This document shows, piece by piece, positions 32,011-43,557 of a stretch of DNA of 64,000 nt. The stretch spans positions 43,164,955-43,228,954 of the forward strand of contig CM063111.1 of the NCBI GenBank assembly GCA_031841125.1, read 5' to 3'. Source of the DNA: Acanthococcus lagerstroemiae. Its lineage: Eukaryota; Arthropoda; Insecta; Hemiptera; Eriococcidae. The translations under genes were made by a program, and so were the position numbers. Below the pieces are notes generated by a model. It did no database searches and had not been told where the DNA came from. It saw only the letters and a program-made list of their open reading frames with translations. Numbering within the stretch: position 1 is the first letter of the stretch; the number at the start of each line of letters is the position of its first letter.

Positions 32011-35000
32011 ATCCCGCATAATTTATTTAAAATGCAAAAAAAAAAGGGGGAAAAACGCCGAAAACATGATAGAAAATTGTAATATTTTCAACACCTTTTT
32101 CGTGGACGGGGTACTGGGCTGCAACTGTTACGGGTGTGACCTGCAGAAACTGATCTTCCCCATGGTTTTTGAGGTCCAACTCCACCCCAGAAGATACCGG
32201 TACCTTAATTTAGACTCCGAATTCCGAAAGACGAAAACATATTCGAATCCTAAAAAATTGAATATTTACACGTCATTTCACTCCACCCATTCTCCAGCTA
32301 TGAAAAAGCAATCCCGTAATTCGGCATTCAATTTTTAAGCCACTTCGTTCAAAATTTATTCTACGTGTAGTCAACGTATAAACGAGTTGCGAATAAAAGA
32401 GATGTAAACATCCACCGCGATTCGCCTCGAGTGGAACTGAAGAAATTCGCTCGCCCCGATGCGACACGTCGAGTCCCCGAGACGGAAATTCGTTAAAGCT
32501 CGACATCCAATTTTATTTCCCGAACGAATGAAATTTGAAATTTCATTTCGTCCGTCTCGATTGTTTACGCCCTCAAATTAGGTTACTTTTTTGCCTTCAC
32601 AAGGTCGAATATCGAAGTTCACGCGGTTTAACTGGCGCGCGAAAATTCAGCCCCGCGGGATACTGAAGAAGGAAATTAGCTGCTCGCTCAGAATGCGATC
32701 GTCTCGAGCTTTGATGGGTACACAATGTGTACAGAGATAGAAAATTGAAAAGATCCACACGCGGCTTAATACGAAAATCATTTTCGCCGTCGACTGTTGT
32801 TGGTACAGCGCAGGTATACGTGAATGGCGTGCTAAACCGCGAACTCGCAGGAAATGAGTTGGGCTGAGGCGATGATGTAAAATAATAACGGTGTGCAGTT
32901 TAAGACGATACCGAGAAGCCTAGGATAATTAAGATTGCGGGAAATCGTTCTAATCGGCGATGCCGAGCTTTCTCATCTTCCTTATCTTGCCTCGCTTAAA
33001 TTTCCCCGTTCTACGCGGGGTCTATTCTCCAACACTTTTCACAACTGTACAGACATATTTGGGATGCTAGCTGCATACTGGTAGATACCCTGCGTTTTTT
33101 AGGCAAAATTTAGGGTCACGGGTGGTTAGTTGACACATTGCTTTGTTCTCGAGCTACATTAGCGCGATCCGGGCGAAATTTCTCTGGTAGCTCGGTAACT
33201 CTATCACCTACCTAAAGATGTAAAATTGGCATGGTAGCATGAAGCGTGTTTTCGGAAATGTCGAAAATGTGATTTCTGTGATAGGAAGTAAATTATTTCG
33301 TGAATTTCATTTTTCAGTTTCGAAGCAAATAATTTAGCCAAAAGTAAGTGTATTGTACTTCATTTTAAAGAAAATTTAGTAAGGAAATGAATCGTAATAA
33401 GTTTGATGCCAAAAATTTTGAATTTCAATCGAATGTGATGGTCCAAAGGGAAAAAAACGTGAAGTTGTTAGTTGACACAGAAGAGGGTGTAGTTAGTTGT
33501 CACACCAATTTTAAAAGACGTTTTTACATCTAGATGGATCAGCATTATAGACGCCGACTTATGGAAAATAATGGGGGGGGCAAAATCAAAGTTATCACGG
33601 TTCTCAAGATCGGTTGCAAATCCCTCTCCTTGAAAATCCCAATGATCGTCTTCCATTTAATTATACACTTCTCACGCGTCTGATATTTCGGTATTGTCCA
33701 TTTTATTCTTATTAATTTTCTCTTTTTTTCTTTTTTGTTAAATTTAGAAATTGAAGGTAAAATCTGTTGTACTTTTTCCACTTTTGAATTGAAAATATGG
33801 AGAAGGAATGGGGATGTCTGCGTTCGCTTCTTCGTAGTTTTTCGGAGCTCACGAATAAATCCGATGTTCTGAATTGTTACCACGCAGAAGAGCGAAAAAT
33901 TACCTTTCCAACAAGCCCTCGTTGAGGCTGGTAACGTGATTCCGCGGCGAGTTAGGGCCGCTTGACGGAGTGGGAGAAAAAGGTGTGTCTAACTTTAAAC
34001 GCGGCCCCCCCCCCAAAAAAAGTGTTTTCGCGCGTTCTCGTTACACTCATCTTTGACCGCTTGTATATCTCCAGAACAAAAAACGCTACAAATCTCGCTG
34101 ATAGCTCGTTAGAATGGGCATTCATTCCTCTATTACGTACTGTAAGTAACTCAAAATTCGTTGGATCGACAAAGTTACCCCTTTTTATAGAAACTGCCAC
34201 AATTTCTTCTTTGGGTACTTAAATTTTATTAAGTTAGCTGGGAGTCTCAGAGAAGCCCTACAAATCCTGTGATCTGAGGAGATGTTAAATCATTTTAGAA
34301 TTTCATAGTTTAACACTACTCTTACATCATTTATCAAGAAATTATCAATTTCGTTTCTCGTAAAACTATCTGGCGACTATATCCACTTTTTCTTGGATTA
34401 TAAAAAAAAAAAAAAACTGTGTTAATCATAAAATTTGGCTCAAAGGCGAACTGTGCCAATACTTCCCCATTGGGGTTAGTTAAGCCTATTCGAAATTTCG
34501 TTATACTTTTCGAGAGGGAAAGGTCCATTCCAATTTTAGCATTCCAATCTCCCGCAGCTTCCGGTTATCCAGTTGTCTATAAAACTCGTCAATTTCCTCT
34601 TCTAGGGCTACACCGGCGGATTTACCGTACGTGCTGACTGTGCACTTGCACAGGGCCGCAAATTTGAAAAATAAGAAAACATCGTACCTAATATAACAGA
34701 GACAGAGCAGAATAGCGCCTGATGCGACTGGGAATAGATTTTCAGATTTGAGCACTAAGTGAGGTTCTATAATTTACCACAAAGCGTTGAAAGTTCGCTT
34801 TTCGCAGTTTGGGCTAAGGGCGGCAAGAAAAATTTTGCGTACACGGCAGCCTACCTAAACCTGCCACTGTAGGGCTAAATTTGTCGGAGCTAGTCAGACA
34901 ATGGTTTTTAACCAATTTTAGTTTGAGGACAGCAATTCGTTCCAAGATACCTTCAAACTGTACAATTCTCTCCGCCAGAAACTTATTTACGATAAGACCC

Positions 35001-36228
35001 ACCCCCTGAAACCTTTTGTAGACCCAAAATAGTACAAATAGTTCCCATTGTTCCTTCGAATCAAATTTTTCCCTTCCCTTCTGATTTGTGAGAGCCCCAC
35101 AACGTCCCATATTATATTTTCTAAGGCCAATTCGAGTTCCAGTCACCTTTCCCCAGCCAGCCACTGACATTTAAAGTGAAGGATTCTTAAATCGTGCTTA
35201 CTGCTAAGGTTGAAAAGTTGTTATTTTCAGCTTTTGCCCGAAGGCTTGGGAAATCGGTTAATTTAGTATTTATAAGATTGGTAGATGGAGGAATTATGCA
35301 GGCATTAGCCCTCATGGAGCCTGCTACCCGGATTGGGGGACTAGATTCCATATAATAGCTGCAAATTGTAGATGCGATCTGAACAGTGAGCAAAAGGGCA
35401 TTTTTAACTTGTCTAAATTCTGGAAATAGCGACTACACCTAACTATACAGCCAATCATGTTAGCTGACACATCACCCTCGACAATTTTCAGCAAATTTCC
35501 GCTTATTACCACCTTTTTCCTCCTAATTGTCTCATTTGCCTAGATCAAATCTGATAAAATGAATTTTGGCATCGTCACCAGTATGTAGATATTTTACAGA
35601 AAAAAAATTACTGCACGACGAACATGCCATCTTGAAGACTTTTACAGTTGCAGCGATAGTTTGCTTTCAGTTGTTTAAATTTTCTCGCGTATGTAACTCT
35701 GCCAACAGAGTGTTTTCTTTCACAATACAGACTTCGAAAAATATTATTTTTATGTAACCAACTGTTCACCGCCAGAAGCCCTTTTTCGATTCGTGTTCGC
35801 GAATTAAAACGCGATTACGATTATCCGTCCGTTATTTTCTCTCCTCTCTCGCAGGTTTCTATATTAATTAATTTCATATAATTGAGTGAGTCTTCGTACA
35901 CACAAAGACGTGGGACGCGGGAATGTTTTCGCATTCGTCGGGGTAATACGTTATCGAATTCGGTGGTTATAATTGAAGCTCACTTTGAGTCATTATTGTC
36001 GATAATAATTTGGCGGCTGGAAACTATACATACACGACAACGACTCTCAGTCGTTACTATAGCTACGATCTCTCACTCGTCGAATTCGCGTTTTGAAAGC
36101 TCAAACTGTCGAACCGATTGCACATTTCGAGTATTATACTCCCCAGGCGCCGGTACGAGTTATCGCTGAGCTTATCACGAGTAATTATGTCGCGTGTATA
36201 CATTTTCGTTAAATTTATATCGTTATAG
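32011..36228. other. No gene seen; several CpG-rich stretches
   Basis: 32340-33010 and 35770-36228 are rich in CG words and free of recognised repeats; both could be constrained non-coding DNA, the second lying directly upstream of an exon. Frames at 33468-35512 on both strands show no domains. Short homopolymers occur near 34005 (C) and 34405 (A). Confidence 0.45.
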
Positions 36229-36476
36229 GCGGTAGACAAACCCGGAGTCAGCGACGGACTACCACTGCTCGCCAAATGTCACCTACTCTCGAAAAACGGA
36301 GTCATTCCTCAAGGCAACGGCCTGCCCGGCAAATACGTCAGTTTTCAAGATGAACTGCCTCCGGAGACGAGTATCGGTTACTACGGCAACATAACCGGAT
36401 GGCACAGATACGAGGTGCCGACTCAAGAAGCAGATCGGTTCAGCTATCCTTCCACTAGTGGCTACACCATATCCAG
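36229..36476 (+). CDS. Internal exon of an unidentified protein (exon A)
   Basis: A 248-bp frame of 82 codons plus two bases, bounded by TTATAG at the acceptor and AG/GTAAGTG at the donor. In-frame stops lie immediately outside both ends (TAG at 36226-36228; TAA at 36478-36480). It encodes AVDKPGVSDGLPLLAKCHLL, NGVIPQGNGLPGKYVSFQDE and, further on, SIGYYGNITGWHRYEVPTQE, ending SYPSTSGYTIS plus a split Arg codon. Codon use is GC-rich compared with the AT-rich surroundings. The split codon AG + G fits exon B at 40321. I do not recognise the protein. No signal peptide or membrane segment is visible; the tone is that of a cytoplasmic scaffold or signalling protein (inference). Upstream exons are not found in this window. 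Confidence 0.85.
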
Positions 36477-36510
36477 GTAAGTGCGCTACCAATATTCACA
36501 ATTACAGGGC

Positions 36511-37116
36511 TTAAGGTATGCCTCCGCATAGGACCTCGAGTAAAGGAAAGGAATACGAGGCCTGGCGCAGATTTTCTAGGGTCTGGTTCAATATGAAGTG
36601 TTGGTTGTATAGTCCTATATTTAATCTGTTCCTTCTTTTGCGTAGTTCATGTATTTCATTTTTGATTCTAAGTCTCTCTGCTTGTTTCTTAGTGTTGCGA
36701 GCCGCTTGGCTGGCTGTCTTCAATACATGAACTACACAAACAAAGAGAACAGACTGAATATAGAACTATACAATCAACACTTCATACTGAACCGAACACT
36801 AGAACACCAACAGATAGAACAACACGTATACCAAGAAGGGAAAGAATACTTAGAAAAAGAGAAAACCCGTTACGCCTATACAGTAAAAAAGAAACTTTAC
36901 ACGCTAAAACAAAAAGGAGAAAACATTCAACATAACCAAAATAACCAGCAACACAAATTCGCCCCAAGGACAGAAAACATGACGAATGTAAACTTCACAC
37001 AAGAAGAAAACAATCTACTGGACGAAATGGATGCACGATCGAATTTTTATTTGAATAGGAAAAAACTGTTAGCCCATTACCTACAAAATAAGTTGAACAA
37101 TGAAAATATTAAGTAG
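36511..37116 (+). mobile_element. Penelope-like element N-terminal fragment in head-to-head arrangement
   Basis: The plus-strand frame from about 36731 to 37113 has NRLNIELYNQHFILNRTLEH, a Lys/Glu-rich coil, and FAPRTENMTNVNFTQEENNL followed by LDE. The last part matches the R..N.T...F...E..LL motif preceding the reverse transcriptase of Penelope-like elements. Immediately upstream, the minus strand (36723-36511) encodes a related start: AERLRIKNEIHELRKRRNRL, then NIGLYNQHFILNQTLENL. The two arms meet around GTAGTTCATGTATT (36643) and AATACATGAACTAC (36722). Inverted 5' duplications are known for Penelope-like elements. The RT and GIY-YIG domains are absent, so this is a truncated copy inside the host intron. 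Confidence 0.7.
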
Positions 37117-37169
37117 CGATACACATTGCATGTTGACATAATTGAAATTTGACTCCTAGATGCCTACGA

Positions 37170-37800
37170 ATTGATGAAACTACTCATTTCAGGGAACATT
37201 TGAATGAGACTTGAGGAGGGCCATTGGAAACGGGCGTAAATGACGGCCTTGAGGGTGGTAAAGAATTCTTAGAATCGAGGGGGTCCAAAAAAGGGAATAT
37301 AACTCGGATCAGGGTGACACTAGCGGGAGGAGGAAGGCAAGGAGGATTGGGTTGTCGTTCTGAGGAAGAGCGAAAAGACGTGGAGAGCACTTTGATGGAC
37401 CCAAATTTTTCCATATCCTATATCAGTTACAAGAACATGAAATTTGACTCGGGTCTGAAAAACACTTGAGTGAAACTCGAGGGGAGCTGCTGGAAAAAGA
37501 CATTTGAGGTAAAACTGAAAAAATGAATAGCGAACCTACGATTGGTGGAGGATATTTAAAGTCAAAAAGAGTCCAAAACGGTAGAACTGACTCGGATCCG
37601 GGTCATACTTGTGTGAGGATGCCAGCGAGGAAAACCAGGTTAATTGTCTGGGAAAAATAGAAAGGGATAGATGCCCTTTGATGGTGATGAATTTTTCCTT
37701 ATCCTACACCGGCTGCAAAAAGATAAAACTAACTTGGACCTGAAAAAAAGTTGAGAAAGACTTGAGGAGGGTCCATGAAAGAGGGCACCTGGGAAAAAAA
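37170..37800. repeat. Tandem repeat, ~275-bp unit, about 2.3 copies
   Basis: GAGACTTGAGGAGGGCCAT at 37207 recurs as GTGAAACTCGAGGGGAGCT at about 37470 and AAGACTTGAGGAGGGTCCAT at about 37753. Each of the later two is preceded by TTTGATGG, AATTTTTCC and TATCCTA words in the same order. Lies inside the intron, next to the Penelope-like fragment. Confidence 0.7.
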
Positions 37801-38040
37801 TTATATTACATTTTTCAATCGTTGAACTCATTTCAAGTTAATGTTATTTCATTGTGGAAAAGTGTGCAACATGTAACGTGAATCGACACATTTCCTATCA
37901 TTCATAGACTCAATTTTATAGTTATCTTCCTGTCACTTATTCACTTTATTTCAACATATAGTTAATGTTTTCCGCTTTATTTTTCTCCATTATACTAAAA
38001 AGCAGTAGCGCAGCCAGCCAAGTATTCGAGGAGGTTCTGT

Positions 38041-38250
38041 CAGTAGCGTAGTTATGCTCTTCTCGAAACTTTTTAACTTTTTTTCCTATGTATTAAACTG
38101 AGACGTTACTTAACACCAATAAAAAAAGAGCAATTCTTGACCAGGGGGAGGTGTTCGAGGGGGGCTCAAAACAGGGAAATCACTATTTGATGATGTCGTA
38201 AGAGGATGTCCAAACTCCCTCAACACCCCCCCCCCTAGCTACAGTACTGC
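38041..38250. mobile_element. Degenerate hAT-like MITE
   Basis: CAGTAGCGTAG (about 38041) and, inverted at the right, CAGTACTGTAGC (ending near 38248) resemble the CAGTGGCGTAGCC ends of the MITE at 41702-41827. A second, similar word CAGTAGCGCAGCC sits just outside at 38004. No target duplication found. The right end follows a C homopolymer. Confidence 0.4.
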
Positions 38251-38395
38251 CAAAAAATCTCAATCTCCTTTAACGATTAAGTAACACTAGATTGCTCCTT
38301 ATTCACCTGTTTCATCTATAGTTCATTCACATTCGGGTTTAGACTCAAATTTGTAAAAATTGAAAACAGAAAAAAACAACTACAAATACAAATCT

Positions 38396-38440
38396 AGCCC
38401 CCCCCCAAAAAAAAAAAAAAAAAAAAATTTAAAAAAATAA
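38396..38440. repeat. C then A homopolymer tract
   Basis: A C run followed by about 23 A residues and a second A-rich run; possibly the tail of an unrecognised plus-strand retroposon. Confidence 0.7.
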
Positions 38441-40320
38441 AAAGTCTCACTTATTGTCACGGAGCATAAAACGTCACTGAACCCTCAAAATAGGGAAGGG
38501 ATGGTGAAATATAATTCGAGCTAGGAGTTATTTTACAGATTTCCGAGGCCAACCCTCAGCAAAACTGCTTTTCTTGTTAAGCCTTCTAACCTTTCTTTTT
38601 CTCGAGTCTCCTGCTAGAATCATGCGACCTTTCTTTGCCCACAAGGGACCCGAGAAAAATTATTTTATTTTTATTACTACTGTTATTAGTATTATTATTT
38701 CAATTATTCATTTTTTTGCATCGTCTACCTCTTTTTAGGGGCCCCTATTAGTATTTCTTTTTTGCATAGATTGGACCCCAACAGAATTGTTTGACAATTT
38801 TTTTTTAGTATGTAGTCAAATTTGTATTTTTCATTTCTTTCTCCTTAGCATCCCTTTGCTAGAACTGCGATCTTTTACACAAAGTTAGCCAGAATTAGTC
38901 TTTGTTTGGCATTCTACTGCGTACTACTTGACTAGAGAAGGCAAAAGAAGTGGTCAGGGAGCTGGGCCCAGGTTATGACAGAAGGCAGATACGCCCAATT
39001 TGGACCGTTATTAAAATTTGGTTCTGAAGTTCTAAAATGTTGGGCAGTTCCAAAAAAGGTCAATAAAATTTACATTTCCAATAATTTAAATCTGTCGATC
39101 TTACAATCACGCAACTCCACAATGGATGCAAATGAACTTAATCACGAAAAATTGGCCGTATCAGATGGGGTACGATTGGAGAACTTCGAGGGATTTATTT
39201 TCTGGTTTAGGGAACTTTTCAATTTTGAATAGTTGATTAATTCACAAGCAAAGTCATCAGTTTCATTTTGAAAACTTGCTCCGTTTCGAATTTCTGGGCA
39301 ACTTTATACCAAAATAACAGACCTCTGAAGAACTGGGAGACCTTTAAAGGACTGGTAGACACTCTGTTTTCGTAACTGCAGCTTCACCTTTTTTCCAAAA
39401 TAACAATAAAATGGAGTCAACATGATCCTTATGACGAACAAATTCACGATTTTGAGTACTCTGCACTTGACACCTACTTTGCATTTTATTACTTTTCTCA
39501 CCCTGATTCCCCTTGGCACCACTAACTGATATTAAAAAAAAGTTACCCGGCCCCTATTACCAAGCCCTTCGCAAGATAATGAAGAAAATTATCTGTATGA
39601 TTTGAAGAAAATCTATATTTTCAAGAGATATAAATAAGATGATAAGCAATTCATCCGAAATCTTAGTTTAGACAGAATACCAGAAGATGTCAAGAAAATT
39701 ATCTAGATAATTACCTACCTAAGATTTTCCGGACACGTTTGTTAAATATCTTTCGTTAAAAAGGTCTTTCTATCAGGCTATATTAGCGAACATAATGCTC
39801 CTTTTCTGTCTCACAAGCCGGCAAAAGTCTCTACCAGTCCAGTACACTGTGCCACGGTCAAGGTGTAATCAGTGAAAAAATAAAATAAAGAAAAAAAGTT
39901 TAAAAACGAAGAACTGCAAGACGATTTAGAAGAATATGCTAAATTTTCAGTTAATTCTGGAAAAATACGATCTTGCGCGATATTGACTAATTAAGATAAT
40001 CAGGTATCTTAATTTTCTTATCCTATCCGAAAAATCTGCAGACATTCACAGATAATTCTCACGCCTGTTCATAACCCAAGAGGTGATATTTTTTTGACAA
40101 TTCTAGCTCCTCCCCCTCTCTTACGTGTCTCACTTCTCATTGGGTTCAAACTGATACAAAAACTGAATTCAAAGACCTCTATTACCCAACATTCGATATC
40201 ACGACATAGTTCATGGCACTTAATGTCACAAGTGAGGCTCCCGAAGGGCGATGAAGGGTGAGAGAAAATTTCAATGCAGAACTCATGCTTTATTTTTAAA
40301 CGCCGTTATTGATATTTCAG

Positions 40321-40732
40321 GTGGAACGAAGATGCTCAGGTCAGCGTACACGCCCCGTTGATACGATCTCCTACGCGGTACCCCGAGCCAGCACCCCCTG
40401 AACCACCACTCTCGCCATCGCCGTCATCGTCGCCGTTATCGTCACCGCTCACCTGCACTAAAGCTCGTTTCGACTGGTCGAAGAACGGCGAAGTCCAGCG
40501 AACCTGTTCGACCGAGAAAATCACCAGCGAGTCGCTGCTGCACAATTCGACGGTCGCCAGCGACGACGTGCCGTCTGTCACCGTCGACGTCGATGTCGAC
40601 GTCGCTGGCGACCGACCGGGGACGGACACGACGTTACTCCAAGCAGTCAAACTTGAAGACACAACTGTCCTGAACGATTTATTGAACGCACAAATCACAG
40701 AAGATGTGAACGCGACTGACATAACCGGACGG
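40321..40732 (+). CDS. Internal exon of the same protein, Pro/Ser linker to ankyrin-like start (exon B)
   Basis: A 412-bp exon between GATATTTCAG and CGG/GTAAGTTG. It begins with the third base of an Arg codon started in exon A and ends in phase 0, with an in-frame TGA six bases into the intron. After WNEDAQVSVHAPLIRSP it has a Pro/Ser run (YPEPAPPEPPLSPSPSSSPL) and CTKARFDWSKNGEVQRTC. An acidic SVTVDVDVDVAGD patch encoded by GTC/GAC alternation follows, and then TLLQAVKLEDTTVLNDLL with EDVNATDITGR. That last segment fits the L-L-x-A-V...D...L-L...D-V-N-A-x-D-x-x-G-R pattern of an ankyrin repeat, whose second half (normally starting T-A/P-L-H) would be in the next exon. That exon was not found here. 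GC-rich codons contrast with the flanks. Identity unknown. Confidence 0.85.
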
Positions 40733-41073
40733 GTAAGTTGAAAGTTGAATTATTGTGTCATTCTACATTTGTCCATTTTGAAATTTTCCAGAGCCGCCAA
40801 GATAAATCCACAAGCTTAAGATCGAATTTTGTCAACGGATCAGGCTTCCTGTAGTCATCTTTTAGAGGCAAATCAGTTTTCCCCTAAAACACATCCACTT
40901 CTAAAGCACTATAAGCCCGAGTATGCTAAGTCTCCATGTTGTCCTTACTTTTACCGTAGATGGGCAAACGCGTCGCGGGCGGTGATCGAGGCTGTCCGCG
41001 ACGAAAATCGAAGTTGCACGGTGAATGAGAATATGCAAATGATGGCTTAGCAGACTTGGGTTTACCGTATTCC
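40733..41073 (+). other. Start of the downstream intron
   Basis: Begins GTAAGTTG. A 73-codon frame at 40829-41050 has no supporting features. The intron continues at least to where transposons begin at 41074, and no later exon was identified in the window. Confidence 0.5.
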
Positions 41074-41301
41074 CAGCCCCGTAGAGAGAAAAATGGAGCC
41101 TGGGGGAATTTCCACGGGCCCCACTCTCCTTCCAGTTCAATTTGTTCCCTTGGTAAATGCGAAAAAGTAATAGGTTATGGGATTAGAGGTTCCTTTCATG
41201 GTGTAAGGAGTGATTGCTGATTTGATGTACAGTATGATTGAAATTCAGGCTTTTTAAGAATATGGGCCCGAAGTATTCCCCTCCCCCTCTTAACAGGGTT
41301 G
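41074..41301. mobile_element. hAT-type MITE (family M), empty-site copy
   Basis: Ends CAGCCCCGTAGAGAG and (inverted) CAACCCTGTTAAGAG, with exact flanking octamers CGTATTCC at 41066-41073 and 41302-41309. The body contains GTGTAAGGAGTGATTGCTGA, shared with the copy at 57774-58613. The junction AGTATGATTGAAATTCAGG (41231) marks where that other copy is split by a LINE. Confidence 0.88.
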
Positions 41302-41701
41302 CGTATTCCCCCACTTTATGCTACCGTGCATCACTTCAAATAGTCAGAACCACAGTCGTGAACTTTCAGAATTTCATTCGCGAACATTTTTAGCAAATAA
41401 AACAACAGGAGTCTTTTCCTGTAGCCTCGTACCCCTCACTCCATGAAGATGACTTCTGAGTTTGTCTGAACTTATGCTAAATAGTATACGCAAGGTGCAG
41501 GGTCTCCCCTTCCCTTATTATTGTTTTGATGTTTTATCGGGCTAACACAGGACCAAATAAGGATCTTGAATTTAAAGTGTTAAAGTCCAGTTTTTTTACA
41601 AAGTCAAACAGTTTTCCCCTCTCACCAACGGAGGGCCAGTAAATGGTTCATCGACATGGCAATTTTAAATATACAAGAATACATTGGACAACTATCAACA
41701 T

Positions 41702-41827
41702 CAGTGGCGTAGCCGGGGGTCCTGATCCCCTGTGACTTCATCAAGTAGTGGCTTTTCTAATTTTAACACCCACCCCTTTCGTTCAAGACCAGACCCCCTC
41801 TCAAACACTAGACTGGCTACGCCACTC
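41702..41827. mobile_element. hAT-type MITE, 126 bp
   Basis: CAGTGGCGTAGCC at the left and GGCTACGCCACTC at the right are inverted repeats differing only in the last base. Exact octamers ATCAACAT flank at 41694-41701 and 41828-41835. Non-coding. Confidence 0.93.
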
Positions 41828-41958
41828 ATCAACATAGAACCTTTTTGGGTAGTTGGCTAGTTGGCTGCGAATATTCTGTCAAATTTGAGATTACTCATAC
41901 TTGATCGAACAGAGAATCGCAGAATGCAACTTGAAATGACAAATTTAAATTATTTAAC

Positions 41959-42296
41959 CCTTTCGGTCCCGAGAACGTAGAAATATTTCTGGAACCAATC
42001 TGTAGTGAAACTTGTTCGGTAGACCCTCAAAAACACAAAACTCGTTAGAATGGATTTTTGACCCCCAGTGGATGAGATAATATGTTCCAGTGGGATTATT
42101 CGAAACACGAACCCAAAAATACAGCGGCCGATAGCCAGTCTGCGCTGTGCTCTAGTGGAAAAATAAGACTAGGATATTGTTCAGCAGCTCAAGTACTCCC
42201 AGAAGGGTAGTTTAAACGGACTTAAACGCAGTTAGTGATCTTAATCGGATTTTTTGAAAATGTTTGGGACATTTCGTGCCACTGAGACTGAAAGGG
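41959..42296. mobile_element. piggyBac-type MITE, 338 bp
   Basis: Starts CCCTTTCGGTCCCGAG after TTAA (41955-41958) and ends GAGACTGAAAGGG before TTGA (42297-42300). TTAA targets and CCCTTT-type ends are characteristic of piggyBac; the right TTAA carries one substitution. No transposase frame. Confidence 0.75.
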
Positions 42297-42300
42297 TTGA

Positions 42301-43339
42301 ACGATTGGAAAACTATGGAAACAGAGATCATTTTAGTCACTTATAATTTTGGTTATTGTAACAAGAGTTTGATCCGACTTCGATTTGAGTTTCCAAATTT
42401 TCAAATTTTAGATAAGAAGCTTTTATTAGAATTTAACATCTTAGTGGAGACTGAAGAAAAAGTTCACAACCAGCAACAAGGGAAATACCTTGTTACTTGT
42501 TTCAGCGTCTTAAAATTGAAATTTCGATTGTCTTGACTTTTTGTCATTAGACCATTTACCTATTAAAAGATTTTTTTAAAGTACATGTATTATTTTTTCC
42601 TTTCCTGGTAGATTTCAGTTCACATCAAGTATTTCAACAAATTTCGTAAAAATTCCATCTGAAGTAAAAATACTAATGTTAATTTCAATTCATTCTTTTC
42701 AAGAGATAAGCAAAACATACACGGTACAAAAACGAAACAACTGTAAATAAAGGAGAAAATTTCCTATGTAAAATTTGGATATAGAGGTTCCAATCCGAGA
42801 CTGAATAAGAAAATTCATACTCAATCGGCGATCGAGATCCCTAATTTTGATGGCTACGTTGTTTCCCTGATTTTCGAAGTCAAATCAGTTCTACTCATTT
42901 CAAGTTAAATCTTTCGATTTACTGTGAAGTGAAAGGAAAACATTTTCAATTTTTTGCGGCAACTTTGTACTTCTGTTCGCGGTAAAAACTTACGTAAAAA
43001 GAAATTTTTCTATTTAAAATTAAAAAACTAGAAATGAGATTTGAATCTCAAAGATCTAAGTTGAGTTTTATCACAGAACTTTGATGCAGCGATTGAAATC
43101 AGTGACTAAAAACTTCTATTTAGATTTTATTTCTTCATCACTTTTTGAGGTACCCCATTTTAGTTGTCTTCTAACCTACAGTGAGGCTATGGAGGAGGAA
43201 ATTCAATATTTTTATAGAAAATGTTATCGGGATTTCAGCTTTTAGGAAATATAGCACTTCGAGAAAACGCTTTCGGAATTTTGGATTCCGAGAAAACATT
43301 TTTGGGACCTTTACTCTTCGGGAAAATTGTCTTTCGGGA
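42301..43339. other. No gene; dispersed degenerate repeat traces
   Basis: Around 42800-43120 phrases such as ATTGAAATCAGTGACTAAAA and TCATTTCAAGTTAAATC belong to the degenerate family clearest at 51360-52080. No coding signal. Confidence 0.45.
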
Positions 43340-43557
43340 AGGTGCGAGGCCGTAGAGAGAACATTGAGGCCCGGGGGAACGACCCAACCGCATCGATTAC
43401 TTATCAATGTTTTGTTCGGTTTTATTTTGCTTTGTTTCATAAAAACTGTTTTCGATTATTTTCATATATTTTTGGCCATTTTGGTATTTTCGGGGGGCTC
43501 CCCTCCAAGACCGGGGCCCGGGGAAACCTTTGTCCCCCCTCTCATCAGGCCTGGTGG
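43340..43557. mobile_element. hAT-type MITE, family M relative, 218 bp
   Basis: Contains GAGGCCGTAGAGAG near the left end and CTCTCATCAGGCCTGG near the right, as in the other family M copies. Flanked by exact octamers TTTCGGGA at 43332-43339 and 43558-43565. Open frames across it (43181-43635) run through the insertion and are not genes. Confidence 0.78.

Larger units (their letters stand above)
36477..40320 (+). other. Intron between exons A and B (3844 bp)
   Basis: Starts GTAAGTG and ends TTGATATTTCAG, both good consensus splice sites. It holds a Penelope-like fragment (36511-37116), three ~275-bp tandem units (37170-37800), a hAT-like relic (38041-38250) and an A-rich tract (38396-38440). 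The remainder (38440-40320) shows only AT-rich DNA. Around 39550-40060 the words AAGATAAT and AAATTATCT recur in both orientations. Confidence 0.8.
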
